DNA of 17,995 bases from Gammaproteobacteria bacterium (GTDB lineage Bacteria > Pseudomonadota > Gammaproteobacteria > Eutrophobiales > Eutrophobiaceae). How positions within the stretch are numbered: position 1 is the stretch's first letter; every line of letters begins with the position of its first letter. The notes beneath the pieces were generated by a model. The model was not told where the DNA came from, did no database searches, and saw only the letters and a list, made by a program, of their open reading frames with translations. The DNA is taken from contig JACVQI010000035.1 in the NCBI GenBank assembly GCA_015661095.1, forward strand, positions 1-17,995. Reading direction: 5' to 3'. The position numbers were made by a program, and so were the translations under genes. Positions 1-7,201 of this stretch are shown in pieces.

Positions 1-792
1 AATGGCGTCATTCTGTTAATCGGTGCGGCCCTGTTCGTCGCGGCCATCGCCTTCCAACGTCACCTCATCGTCATCTGGCAACGTCAAGCGCCGTCCCCCG
101 TCGCTGCCGACACAAACGCAACCGGCGCATCAGGCATACGCGGTGATCGCGCCATCGGCGGCAACCCCTTCGCCGGCTTCGTGCAGGTATTCACCTCACC
201 GTACCTGCTGGGTATTGCGGCGTTCGTGTTCCTGCTGGCGTCGGTAAGTACGTTCCTGTACTTTGAACAATTACGCCTGGTCGAGATTTCGTACCCGGAT
301 GTCGCCGAGCGTACGCGCATATTCGCCCGCATTGACTGGATCGTGCAGAGCCTGACGATCTTCGCACAAATCTTCCTCACCGGCCGTATCGCCTCACGGC
401 TCGGGCTGGTTGTGCTGCTGACCATCGTGCCGGTCGCCATGATCTTCGGTTTTCTCGCGCTCGCATCGTCCGGTGCCTTCGCCGTACTCGCGGTTGTCAT
501 GGTGCTGCGCCGGGCCGGTGAATACGCCTTTGTCCGGCCGGGTCGCGAGATGCTATTCAGCCGCCTGGACACCGAAACCAAATACAAGGCCAAGAACCTT
601 ATTGACGTACCCATCTATCGGGCGGCGGACGCCGTAACCGCTCAGTTTCAGAAGTTGTTCGAGTCGGCAGGCATCACTGCGATGGTCGTGGCATTGATCG
701 GCGCCGTTGTCGCGGTGTTGTGGTCGTTGATGGGCTGGTGGCTGGGCAAACGCCATGATAAAGGCAGCGACACGGAACCGCGGAAAGTATAA
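1..792 (+). CDS. Nucleotide exchanger-like MFS transporter, 3' part
   Basis: The reading frame is open from the first base of the window to a TAA at 790-792, so the 5' end lies outside. The visible 263 residues are strongly hydrophobic, with about five membrane segments (for example around LLGIAAFVFLLASVSTFLYF and the C-terminal IGAVVAVLWSLMGWWLG). The stretch PGREMLFSRLDTETKYKAKN, followed by a segment with D, YR and AAD, is a hallmark I associate with MFS proteins related to the Npt/ATP:ADP antiporter group. An internal ATG at 181 is not the true start, because the hydrophobic frame continues upstream. The gene converges on the methyltransferase with only six bases between stops. The substrate is unknown, and ATP/ADP exchange is not implied for a free-living organism. 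Family call fairly sure, function unsure. Confidence 0.75.
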   Translation, partial: NGVILLIGAALFVAAIAFQRHLIVIWQRQAPSPVAADTNATGASGIRGDRAIGGNPFAGFVQVFTSPYLLGIAAFVFLLASVSTFLYFEQLRLVEISYPDVAERTRIFARIDWIVQSLTIFAQIFLTGRIASRLGLVVLLTIVPVAMIFGFLALASSGAFAVLAVVMVLRRAGEYAFVRPGREMLFSRLDTETKYKAKNLIDVPIYRAADAVTAQFQKLFESAGITAMVVALIGAVVAVLWSLMGWWLGKRHDKGSDTEPRKV

Positions 793-798
793 GTCCGC

Positions 799-2010
799 TT
801 ACAGATGTTTTCTCTGGTCCATGATGGCAAACCCTGCCAGTCCGCCTGCCATCCCTCTGGACAAAGCGATGACTTTGAAGCGTTCACCCATCCCGCCCGG
901 TAACGTTAACATTTTCGCCTGATTGGCAAGTTCCAGTTGTTGTCTTAGTCCAGAAGCACCCATATCGGCCAGGATGGTATCGAGGCCACAACCGAGCAGA
1001 AAATACATCTGGTTGGTATAACCCGTCACATCCAGACCTGCTTTGACCGCCGCTGTCGCAACGGCAGTGAAATCAACCGAGGCGGTAATGTCCTGGAGGC
1101 CGGGATAGAGGAACGGATCGGCGTGGACACGGTGCCGGTAATGACAGAGCAAGGTCCCGTCAGTCCGCTCCGGGTGATAAAATTCATTGCGGGGATAACC
1201 ATAATCGATCAGGAGCATCACCCCCTGCGTTAAACTCTCGGATAACGCCGCGAGCCAGGGCGCAAGTGTCATATTGATTTCCGTGGTATACACCTCCGGC
1301 CAAGAGTAACGCAATTGCCGTTTGATATCCTGCACCTGCCGGCTTAATGCCGGCCCGGCGGGAACTTCCAGCCACGCAAAATCACCGCCATGCCATTGCA
1401 CCTGTAACTCATACAACACTCCCTGCCGATCCACAATCCGATGTACGGGCAGTGCATCCATGACTTCGTTGGCCAGAATCACTCCGCTGAGCGGTTGTTC
1501 CGGCAAGCGCTCCAGCCAGATGATGCGGGTGAAATAATCCGGGATCTCCGCCTGTAACAACTGTTGTTGCCGCTGTTTTAAATCAGCGCTGGTCTCGAGG
1601 ATCAGATAACGTGCCGGCAGGGCGTTGCAACGCTGCAATTCCAGCAGGATATCGCAGGCCATTTTGCCGGTACCCGCACCCAACTCGAGTATGCTGCCAT
1701 CCGGGAGACCAGTCAGGATTTGCCGGCATTGTCGCGCCAGGCAAATTGAAAATAAGGGTGACAGCTCCGGTGCTGTGACAAAATCGCCATCTTGGCCGAA
1801 CTTTCTGGCGCCGGCGCTGTAATAGCCGAGACCGGGTTCATATAAGGCCAGCTCCATGTAGCGATCAAAACCGATATAGCCACTCCGGCCGTCAAGTTCG
1901 GCGCGGATCCTGTCTATCAACCTGGCGCTGTGCGCCAGTGCCGCGGCATCAGGTGGCGGCAGGGAGATAACCGCGTGTTGCGGATCAGCATTTATCCCAT
2001 GCGGATTCAT
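799..2010 (-). CDS. MidA-type SAM-dependent methyltransferase (PF02636)
   Basis: 403 residues. The protein matches the MidA/NDUFAF7 family of class I SAM-dependent methyltransferases, which methylate arginine on a complex I subunit in mitochondria; the bacterial target is not established. Visible signs are FVTAPELSPLF at residues 77-87, the SAM-binding loop LELGAGTGKMACD at about 108-120, LANEVMDALPVHR, and LIDYGYPRNEFYHPERTDGT with the following HYRHRVHADPF. The length is normal for the family. The start ATG at 2010 has only a weak ribosome-binding site. It is divergent from the SDR gene at 2085, with 74 bases between them that must hold both promoters. Gammaproteobacteria often carry this methyltransferase beside pteridine reductase and folate genes, as here. 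Confidence 0.9.
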   Translation of the reverse strand: MNPHGINADPQHAVISLPPPDAAALAHSARLIDRIRAELDGRSGYIGFDRYMELALYEPGLGYYSAGARKFGQDGDFVTAPELSPLFSICLARQCRQILTGLPDGSILELGAGTGKMACDILLELQRCNALPARYLILETSADLKQRQQQLLQAEIPDYFTRIIWLERLPEQPLSGVILANEVMDALPVHRIVDRQGVLYELQVQWHGGDFAWLEVPAGPALSRQVQDIKRQLRYSWPEVYTTEINMTLAPWLAALSESLTQGVMLLIDYGYPRNEFYHPERTDGTLLCHYRHRVHADPFLYPGLQDITASVDFTAVATAAVKAGLDVTGYTNQMYFLLGCGLDTILADMGASGLRQQLELANQAKMLTLPGGMGERFKVIALSRGMAGGLAGFAIMDQRKHL

Positions 2011-2084
2011 TGAATGCTTGGTAAAGTGTTCATACTCACTGTTTCCATTACATCAGTATTTTCACCATTTCATCATAACAAGCT

Positions 2085-2816
2085 ATGCCGAACAAAACAG
2101 TTCTGATCACCGGTGCGGCCGGCAGGATAGGCGCGGTCATCGCCCGGCTGCTGCACGCGGAAACAATGGATATCGTCATTCATTATCGCCACTCGGCAGC
2201 CGGCGCTGCAGCTCTGGTGCGGGAACTGAACCAGATCCGGCCCCGATCCGCGACTGCCGTGCAAGCTGATCTGGTAAAACCCGGCGCCACCACCCATATC
2301 ATTGCCAGCGCGGTTACCTTTAACAACCGGCTGGATGTGTTGATCAATAATGCTTCCAGTTTCTACCCTACCCCGGTGGTCACCACCACCGAGGAACAAT
2401 GGCAGGATCTGATCGATACCAATATGAAGGCGCCGTTTTTCCTGGCACAGCAGGCGGCGCCGCATTTACGCACCCAATCTGGCTGCATCATCAATATCAC
2501 CGATATCCATGGCCAGCGCCCATTGCGGACCTATCCTGTGTACAGCGCCGCCAAGGCCGGTCTGGTGATGTTGACACAGGCCCTGGCCAAGGAACTGGCG
2601 CCGGAGATACGCGTTAACGGCATCGCGCCGGGAGCCATACTATGGCCGGAGGAATTGGCGCAGGAAGTCAAGGACAAGATCCTGTCCCGCACCGTGCTCG
2701 GCTATAAAGGCGAGCCGGCTGACATTGCCCGGGCGGTGAAGTTTCTGATCGAGGATGCCGATTATATGACCGGGCAGATATTGACCATCGATGGCGGCCG
2801 TAGCCTGTTTTCGTGA
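2085..2816 (+). CDS. Pteridine reductase-like short-chain dehydrogenase
   Basis: 243 residues. NAD(P)H-dependent SDR expected to reduce dihydrobiopterin or dihydrofolate-type pteridines (FolM/PTR1 group). The cofactor loop is TGAAGRIG at 9-16; having RIG where most SDRs have GxG is typical of pteridine reductases. NNAS is at 88-91. The catalytic Tyr153 and Lys157 lie in YSAAK. The usual SDR serine is replaced by Asp140 in NITDIH, 13 residues before the Tyr, the arrangement known from PTR1. The C-terminal TGQILTIDGGRSL is the normal SDR ending. It lies head to head with the methyltransferase and tail to tail with the folB-folK set, which supports a folate/pterin role. A conventional dihydrofolate reductase is not in the window, so whether this enzyme substitutes for one is open. 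Confidence 0.88.
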   Translation: MPNKTVLITGAAGRIGAVIARLLHAETMDIVIHYRHSAAGAAALVRELNQIRPRSATAVQADLVKPGATTHIIASAVTFNNRLDVLINNASSFYPTPVVTTTEEQWQDLIDTNMKAPFFLAQQAAPHLRTQSGCIINITDIHGQRPLRTYPVYSAAKAGLVMLTQALAKELAPEIRVNGIAPGAILWPEELAQEVKDKILSRTVLGYKGEPADIARAVKFLIEDADYMTGQILTIDGGRSLFS

Positions 2817-2828
2817 AGATTTATTTTA

Positions 2829-2869
2829 GGAACCTCTGATTAAACCAGAGTTTCCGCAGTACCTGCGGA
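2829..2869. repeat. Two adjacent hairpins, repeat-family member
   Basis: Just after the SDR stop there is a hairpin with arms GGAACCTCTG and CAGAGTTTCC (one mismatch) and a seven-base loop (2829-2855). It is followed by a perfect seven-base-pair hairpin TCCGCAG-TAC-CTGCGGA (2853-2869). The first hairpin has the same architecture as those at 5121-5147 and 5169-5195. It may act as a transcription terminator or be a remnant of a mobile repeat. Confidence 0.55.
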
Positions 2870-2883
2870 GCATTCCAAGGAGA

Positions 2884-2917
2884 TAAACACCCTCTCGGCT
2901 AACCGTGAGGGTGTTTA
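2884..2917. terminator. Strong hairpin terminator between convergent genes
   Basis: Perfect 11-base-pair stem (TAAACACCCTC with GAGGGTGTTTA) and a 12-base loop that can itself form CGG-CTAA-CCG. The stop codon of the minus-strand lipoprotein (2915-2917) lies in the stem. On the plus strand the stem ends in GTTTATTTAAATT, so it probably stops transcription from the SDR side and possibly from both sides. Confidence 0.75.
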
Positions 2918-3319
2918 TTTAAATTGTGGATAGTCACTCCCGTTATACCAGCGTTTCGCCATATCGCTGTACCACCAGATGTGGGTAAAGGGGACGTTCT
3001 TTAATGTGCCGGTATTGGTCGTGTAGTAATCGATTTCACCTTTGATGACGGCCTCGGACACATCCTCGTTAACCGACTGTTCCAGGACGGTACAACCTGT
3101 TATCCGGATCGTGGACATGGCGGAACGGTCCAACGGTATTTTTTCCCCGTTGTTACGCAGGTGATAGGCCTCGACATTGTCCAGCATGGACCAGCGCAGA
3201 CTGACATTATAATCAGTGACGGCATCATCCAGACTCTTGACTTTGTTTTTAATATTGGCGGTGCCACAGGCAACCGCGGTGATCAATATCAACGACAGGA
3301 AATATATATTGTTTTTCAT
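2915..3319 (-). CDS. Putative lipoprotein, unknown function
   Basis: 134 residues, not recognised as a named family. It starts MKNN and then has a hydrophobic stretch ending in TAVAC, so Cys18 is a likely lipidation site, although the -3 residue is Ala rather than the preferred Leu. This suggests an exported lipoprotein attached to a membrane. The mature part is polar and contains WSMLDNVEAYHLR and an aromatic C-terminal segment (HIWWYSDMAKRWYNGSDYP). It follows folK by 15 bases on the same strand and ends in the terminator hairpin, so it is probably the last gene of a folB-folK transcript. Nothing visible connects it to folate synthesis. Confidence 0.7.
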   Translation of the reverse strand: MKNNIYFLSLILITAVACGTANIKNKVKSLDDAVTDYNVSLRWSMLDNVEAYHLRNNGEKIPLDRSAMSTIRITGCTVLEQSVNEDVSEAVIKGEIDYYTTNTGTLKNVPFTHIWWYSDMAKRWYNGSDYPQFK

Positions 3320-3334
3320 AATGCTACTCTCTCA

Positions 3335-3829
3335 CTATTCTGTATCCAGGTCCACAGGCCAGAGCTGCTGTCCACGCCGGTCAAATGTCTGCCACAGTTC
3401 CCGATAGTTACGTCCAAGGACCGGATGCACATAATCGCCGGCAATCTCTGCCAGTGGTCTTAGCACAAATGCATACTGGAGAACATCAGGGCGCGGCAGT
3501 TGTACATGTCCGTCGTCGATCACGAGATCGTCGTACAGTAGTAAATCCAGGTCCAGGGTCCGCGAGGACTTAAGCTTTCCGACCTGGTTACGACCAAAGC
3601 CTGCTTCGATCTCATGCAACACCGCCGCTATTTCCTCCCAGGTTTCATTACTGTTGAAGCCGATCACCAGGTTATGGAAATTTTTCCCGGAACAGCCGAC
3701 CGGTTCGCTTTCGTATACCGGTGAGATAATCAATTGTCCAAACCGTTTGCGCAGTGCATCGATGCCCAGCCGGATATTCCTTCGGGCGTCTATATTCGAT
3801 CCGACACCGACATAGACCCGAACCGGCAT
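3335..3829 (-). CDS. folK: 2-amino-4-hydroxy-6-hydroxymethyldihydropteridine pyrophosphokinase
   Basis: 164 residues, the usual size for HPPK. The enzyme transfers pyrophosphate from ATP to 6-hydroxymethyl-dihydropterin in cytoplasmic folate synthesis. The N-terminus VYVGVGSNIDARRNI and the substrate region SPVYESEPVG with KNFHNLVI are typical. The HPPK signature is at residues 90-97 (R-TL-DLDLL), where Asp93 and Asp95 should bind magnesium. The start lies three bases after the folB stop, so the two genes are translated as a unit and catalyse adjacent steps of the pathway. Confidence 0.96.
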   Translation of the reverse strand: MPVRVYVGVGSNIDARRNIRLGIDALRKRFGQLIISPVYESEPVGCSGKNFHNLVIGFNSNETWEEIAAVLHEIEAGFGRNQVGKLKSSRTLDLDLLLYDDLVIDDGHVQLPRPDVLQYAFVLRPLAEIAGDYVHPVLGRNYRELWQTFDRRGQQLWPVDLDTE

Positions 3830-3832
3830 TAC

Positions 3833-4186
3833 TTACCTGCGGCCGCGTTCGATAATCACGCCGACATCCCGGACACCCTTGACCACACCTTGTTTATTCA
3901 GGCGTATACGGCACCAGGGCGACTTGAATTCACTTAGCAAGATCTCGGCAATCCTTTCCGCCAGGGTCTCGACCAGATGGAATTCGCTGCCGCTGGCGTA
4001 GGCAATGATGCGTTGCGCCACGGCCTTATAATCCAGGGTATCATTGAGATTGTCCGAGGCCGCTGCTACCCGGACATCAGTTCCCATCTCGATATCCAGT
4101 ATCACTGTCTGCCGCGCGCGGCGCTCCCACTCATAGATGCCGATGATGGCCTCGATACGGATGGCGTTAAGATAAATAATGTCCAT
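3833..4186 (-). CDS. folB: Dihydroneopterin aldolase
   Basis: 117 residues, matching the E. coli enzyme in length and over most of its sequence. It cleaves (and epimerises) 7,8-dihydroneopterin to 6-hydroxymethyl-dihydropterin plus glycolaldehyde; the family forms octamers. Visible signs are the N-terminus MDIIYLNAIRIEAIIGIYEWE with Glu21, the Tyr of LDYKAV at 53, FHLVETLAERIAE, and the catalytic Lys98 in RLNKQGVV. The C-terminus is VGVIIERG. It is the first gene of the folB-folK-lipoprotein set and is divergent from plsY, as in many gammaproteobacteria. Confidence 0.97.
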   Translation of the reverse strand: MDIIYLNAIRIEAIIGIYEWERRARQTVILDIEMGTDVRVAAASDNLNDTLDYKAVAQRIIAYASGSEFHLVETLAERIAEILLSEFKSPWCRIRLNKQGVVKGVRDVGVIIERGRR

Positions 4187-4204
4187 GCGTGCGTCAGTCG
4201 TTAC

Positions 4205-4255
4205 TTGCGAATTGATTAAGATTTCTTATACGATCGCGATCATACACTCAATCAA
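4205..4255. promoter_or_regulatory. Divergent folB/plsY promoter region with palindrome
   Basis: The 139-base gap between folB and plsY holds overlapping promoter-like elements. On the minus strand there is TTGATT (4255-4250) and TATAAG (4230-4225), 19 bases apart. On the plus strand there is TTGCGA (4205-4210) and TACGAT (4229-4234), 18 apart. A ten-base palindrome GATCGCGATC lies next to both -10 elements, flanked by a seven-base inverted repeat ATTTCTT/AAGAAAT. The spacers are longer than ideal. A shared operator is possible but unproven. Confidence 0.35.
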
Positions 4256-4325
4256 GAAATGAATGATAACTAACCTTGGACAATCATAACTTAACCTCTC
4301 CACCAGAGAGGATTCCATTTAAATC

Positions 4326-4925
4326 ATGTTGACGAATATCAGCGTTGTCATACTCGGCTACCTGTCCGGATCGATTGCAACGGCCGTTGTAGTGTGCAGG
4401 TTACTGGGACTGGGTGATCCGCGTCGGGAAGGTTCACGCAATCCCGGTGCATCCAATGTCTATCGCTTGTACGGCGGCAAAGCGGCGATCCTGACCTTGC
4501 TGGGGGATCTGTTAAAGGGTGTCCTGCCAGTGATTCTTGCCAGTATCCTGCAGGCACCGGATCTCGTAGTGTACATGACCGGGATGGCCGCCTTTTTCGG
4601 TCACTTGTACCCGCTGTTCTTTCATTTCAAGGGTGGTAAGGGCGTGGCAACCTTGATCGGCGTACTGCTGGCCACGCACTGGATGGTGGGATTAACCTTC
4701 ATTGTCACCTGGTTAGTGGTGGCATTAATATTCCGATATTCATCATTGTCCTCCATCACCGCTGCCATCACCCTGCCCGGCTACGTCTGGTTGCTGTCAC
4801 CATCCCCGGCCTATGTGATCAGTTTGACAGTGATGGCTGGTTTCCTGACCTGGAAACACCGGACGAATATCAAAAGACTACTGGCTGGAACCGAACCGAG
4901 GTTGGGAAAAAGCCGCACCACATAA
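4326..4925 (+). CDS. plsY: Glycerol-3-phosphate acyltransferase PlsY
   Basis: 199 residues, integral inner-membrane enzyme. It acylates glycerol-3-phosphate using acyl-phosphate from PlsX, the first step of phospholipid synthesis. The known PlsY loops are present: GSRNPGASN at 36-44, GDLLKG at 60-65, and the third conserved stretch GHLYP...FKGGKG at 92-106. About five membrane helices are visible, with a basic C-terminal tail (KHRTNIKRLLAGTEPRLGK). A purine-rich AGAGAGGA lies upstream of the ATG. It is divergent from folB and converges on tsaD across a repeat-rich gap. Confidence 0.96.
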   Translation: MLTNISVVILGYLSGSIATAVVVCRLLGLGDPRREGSRNPGASNVYRLYGGKAAILTLLGDLLKGVLPVILASILQAPDLVVYMTGMAAFFGHLYPLFFHFKGGKGVATLIGVLLATHWMVGLTFIVTWLVVALIFRYSSLSSITAAITLPGYVWLLSPSPAYVISLTVMAGFLTWKHRTNIKRLLAGTEPRLGKSRTT

Positions 4926-4970
4926 GACACAGGTTTTGTGCACTACCCGGATATTGACTGTTGTATTTAA

Positions 4971-5118
4971 GGGCATCTCTGAATAAGTCCCTCCTGGACT
5001 TTTCAGAGCTCGCAAAGTAAAAGATGTGACTTTTACTTTGCTCCATTTTTCAAACAGTTGCCTGTTTGAAAAATGAACAGTTGCCTGTTTGAAAAATGCC
5101 GGCACATCCATGTACCGG
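4971..5118. repeat. Hairpin-dense repeat island with 23-base tandem repeat
   Basis: Four hairpins are packed end to end between plsY and tsaD. They are 4977-5008 (arms of about 13 base pairs with one bulge); 5012-5041 (perfect 12-base-pair stem, arm GCAAAGTAAAAG); 5045-5074 (perfect 13-base-pair stem, arm ATTTTTCAAACAG, loop TTGC); and 5099-5118 (nine base pairs with one mismatch). The unit at 5053-5075 is repeated exactly at 5076-5098. No open reading frame fits. This resembles the terminal part of a small non-autonomous mobile element or an accumulation of repeats; no transposase is present. Confidence 0.6.
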
Positions 5119-5120
5119 AA

Positions 5121-5195
5121 GGAACCTCTGTGTTAATCAGAAGTTCCTAAGGTAGATACATGTAACGCGAAAACTCTGGATTAATCAGTGTTTTC
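5121..5195. terminator. Pair of similar hairpins, probable terminators
   Basis: Two hairpins share one design. At 5121-5147 the arms are GGAACCTCTG and CAGAAGTTCC; at 5169-5195 they are GAAAACTCTG and CAGTGTTTTC. Each has a ten-base stem with one mismatch and a seven-base AT-rich loop containing TTAAT. They lie in the convergent gap just before the tsaD stop codon at 5203, so the second could end tsaD transcription and the first plsY transcription. A related hairpin occurs at 2829-2855. Confidence 0.5.
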
Positions 5196-5202
5196 TTAAA
5201 CA

Positions 5203-6201
5203 TCAGCCCAATGGCCAGCGTGGATGAGCGGCAAAGGCCAGCGGCTCCCGTAGTCCTTCCCGCAGGCGCAGATAGCCGGCGTAAGCGATCATGGCGCCGT
5301 TATCAGTACAGAATTCCGGGCGCGGAAAAAACACCCTGCCCCCCTCCTGCTGCACCATTTTCCCCAGTTCTAATCGAAGCTGCCGGTTCGCGCTCACACC
5401 TCCGGCGGCAATCAATTGTCGTAACCCGGTTTCCTGCATGGCGCGCCGGCATTTGATGACCATGGTTTCCACGACGGCATCGACGAAGGCACGGGCAATG
5501 TCGGCCCGGGTCTGCGCATCATCGGCCTGTTCCCTGACGGTATTGACCACATGGGTCTTCAGACCACTGAAACTGAAATCCAGACCGGGGCGATTGGTCA
5601 TGGGCCGGGGAAACCGGAAGCGACCGGGCTGCCCCTGTTCCGCCAGGGCCGACAGCGCGGGTCCGCCGGGATAACCCAGCCCCAGGATCATGGCAATCTT
5701 GTCAATGGCCTCACCGGCGGCATCATCCACACTTTCACCCAGCAGTAGGTATTGCCCGGGACCATCCACCTGTACCAGTTGGGTATGGCCGCCGGAGACG
5801 AGCAAGGCGAGAAACGGAAACTCCGGGGCCGGCAGCTCCAGCATGGGGGCCAGCAGATGGGCCTCCATATGATGCACGCCCACGGCAGGAACCTCCCAGG
5901 CATAGGCCAGGCTGCGGCCAATGGCCGCTCCCACCAGCAAAGCTCCGATTAGGCCCGGACCAGCGGTATAGGCCACGCCATCGAGATCAGTTCGGGACAG
6001 ACCAGCCTGCTCCAGGACCTGATGAATAAGCGGCAGTGTCCGGCGGACATGATCCCGGGAAGCAAGCTCCGGCACCACACCCCCATAGGCCTGGTGTAAA
6101 TCCACCTGGCTGTGTAGAACATGCGCCCGGATGCCGAACTCGGGATGATAGACGGCTATGCCGGTTTCATCGCAGGAGGTTTCAATGCCTAAAACATTCA
6201 T
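5203..6201 (-). CDS. tsaD: tRNA N6-adenosine threonylcarbamoyltransferase
   Basis: 332 residues, close to the usual length. With TsaB and TsaE it transfers the threonylcarbamoyl group from TC-AMP to A37 of tRNAs that read ANN codons. The N-terminus MNVLGIETSCDETGIAVY is diagnostic of the Kae1/TsaD ASKHA fold. The metal-binding HMEAH has His111 and His115. Other family marks are YTAGPGLIGALLVG, FLALLVSGGHTQLV, the GE-IDK segment, DFSFSGLKTH, and AAGGVSANRQLR. It is divergent from rpsU, as in E. coli. The tRNA-Ile2 in this window belongs to the ANN-decoding class it acts on. Confidence 0.97.
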   Translation of the reverse strand: MNVLGIETSCDETGIAVYHPEFGIRAHVLHSQVDLHQAYGGVVPELASRDHVRRTLPLIHQVLEQAGLSRTDLDGVAYTAGPGLIGALLVGAAIGRSLAYAWEVPAVGVHHMEAHLLAPMLELPAPEFPFLALLVSGGHTQLVQVDGPGQYLLLGESVDDAAGEAIDKIAMILGLGYPGGPALSALAEQGQPGRFRFPRPMTNRPGLDFSFSGLKTHVVNTVREQADDAQTRADIARAFVDAVVETMVIKCRRAMQETGLRQLIAAGGVSANRQLRLELGKMVQQEGGRVFFPRPEFCTDNGAMIAYAGYLRLREGLREPLAFAAHPRWPLG

Positions 6202-6238
6202 ACTTTATATAAAAAATCCCTAAATACGTTATTTTGCC

Positions 6239-6266
6239 TTGCATTTAACGTTATTCTCACTAAAAT
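6239..6266 (+). promoter_or_regulatory. Probable sigma-70 promoter of the rpsU operon
   Basis: TTGCAT (6239-6244) and TAAAAT (6261-6266) are 16 bases apart, about 50 bases before rpsU in the tsaD-rpsU divergent gap. The sequence ACGTTATT occurs twice nearby, once just upstream of and once between the two promoter elements. The repeat could be an operator or chance. Confidence 0.5.
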
Positions 6267-6313
6267 CTCCCACCTTTCCCAGACAATTAAGGTAGCAGGA
6301 ACTGTAACATCAT

Positions 6314-6529
6314 ATGCCATCCGTAAAAGTACGAGATAACGAACCTTTCGATTTCGCCTTACGCCGCTTCAAGCGCGCGTGTGAAAAGGCCGGCACACTG
6401 GCGGAAATTCACCGCCGGGAATTCTACGAGAAACCAACACAGGTCAGAAAACGGAAAGCCGCAGCGGCCGTCAAACGCCACCAGAAACGCGCGTCGAAAG
6501 ATAGTATCCGCCAGGTACGTCTGTACTAA
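6314..6529 (+). CDS. rpsU: 30S ribosomal protein S21
   Basis: 71 residues, the standard length for bS21, a small basic subunit protein involved in initiation. The sequence MPSVKVRDNEPFDFALRRFK and the Arg/Lys-rich C-terminus are near-invariant marks of the family. It is the first gene of the macromolecular-synthesis operon (rpsU, dnaG, rpoD), here with a yqeY-type gene inserted between rpsU and dnaG, an arrangement common outside the enterics. The upstream ATG context includes AGCAGGAAC as a ribosome-binding site. Confidence 0.98.
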   Translation: MPSVKVRDNEPFDFALRRFKRACEKAGTLAEIHRREFYEKPTQVRKRKAAAAVKRHQKRASKDSIRQVRLY

Positions 6530-6604
6530 TACCCGAACCTCGTCTCCCCACCCGGATCAGAATTTCGCCATTCCGGTTAATTCACGCATAGCCAGCTACC
6601 ACTC

Positions 6605-7051
6605 ATGTCCGGATTGAAGCAACGCCTTAACGACGAAGTAAAAGCAGCGATGCGCAGCCAGAACAAGGAACGCCTCGCCATCCTGCGCGTGATCATGGCT
6701 GGACTGAAACAAAAAGAGGTCGATGAGCGGATCGAACTTGATGACAGCCAGGTGTTGGCGGTCTTGGACAAGATGACCAAGCAACACCGGGATTCCATCG
6801 AACAATTCCGAAACGGCGGCAGGGATGACCTGGTCAATAAAGAGACCAGCGAATTGCAGGTCGTGCTCGAATTCATGCCGTCACCTCTGACGGATACCGA
6901 GATTGAACAATTGATCCGGGAGGCGGTCACGGCCAGCGGCACGACCAGCGCCAAGGATATGGGCAAGATCATGAGTCAGTTAAAGCCAAAGGTCCAGGGC
7001 CGGGCGGATATGGGCAAGGTCAGCGGTCTGGTGAAAAAATTGCTTTCGTAA
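6605..7051 (+). CDS. GatB/YqeY domain protein
   Basis: 148 residues, the full length of the stand-alone YqeY family, which resembles the tRNA-binding tail domain of GatB/GatE amidotransferase subunits. The cellular role is not settled; a tRNA-linked function is inferred from the domain. Visible marks are LKQRLNDEVKAAMRSQ at the start, RLAILRVIMAGLKQKEVD, and the C-terminal KDMGKIMSQLKPKVQGRADM followed by GKVSGLVKKLL. It lies 75 bases after rpsU and 150 before dnaG on the same strand and is probably cotranscribed. Confidence 0.93.
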   Translation: MSGLKQRLNDEVKAAMRSQNKERLAILRVIMAGLKQKEVDERIELDDSQVLAVLDKMTKQHRDSIEQFRNGGRDDLVNKETSELQVVLEFMPSPLTDTEIEQLIREAVTASGTTSAKDMGKIMSQLKPKVQGRADMGKVSGLVKKLLS

Positions 7052-7201
7052 CGGCAACGCTGCACTCGCTAAAAACCAACAGCTGTTCCCCTGCCCGAAC
7101 CAAGGCTTATCCCCGCGCCACGAAAGAACACCGGCTGACGCAACCTTTTCTTTGAAACTTCCCGTGCCAGATCAGACCGGCGCGTTTATACTTTTACTTA
7201 T

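Noticed and set aside
5053..5098. CRISPR-like direct repeat
   Set aside because: Only two adjacent 23-base copies with no spacers; part of a hairpin island.
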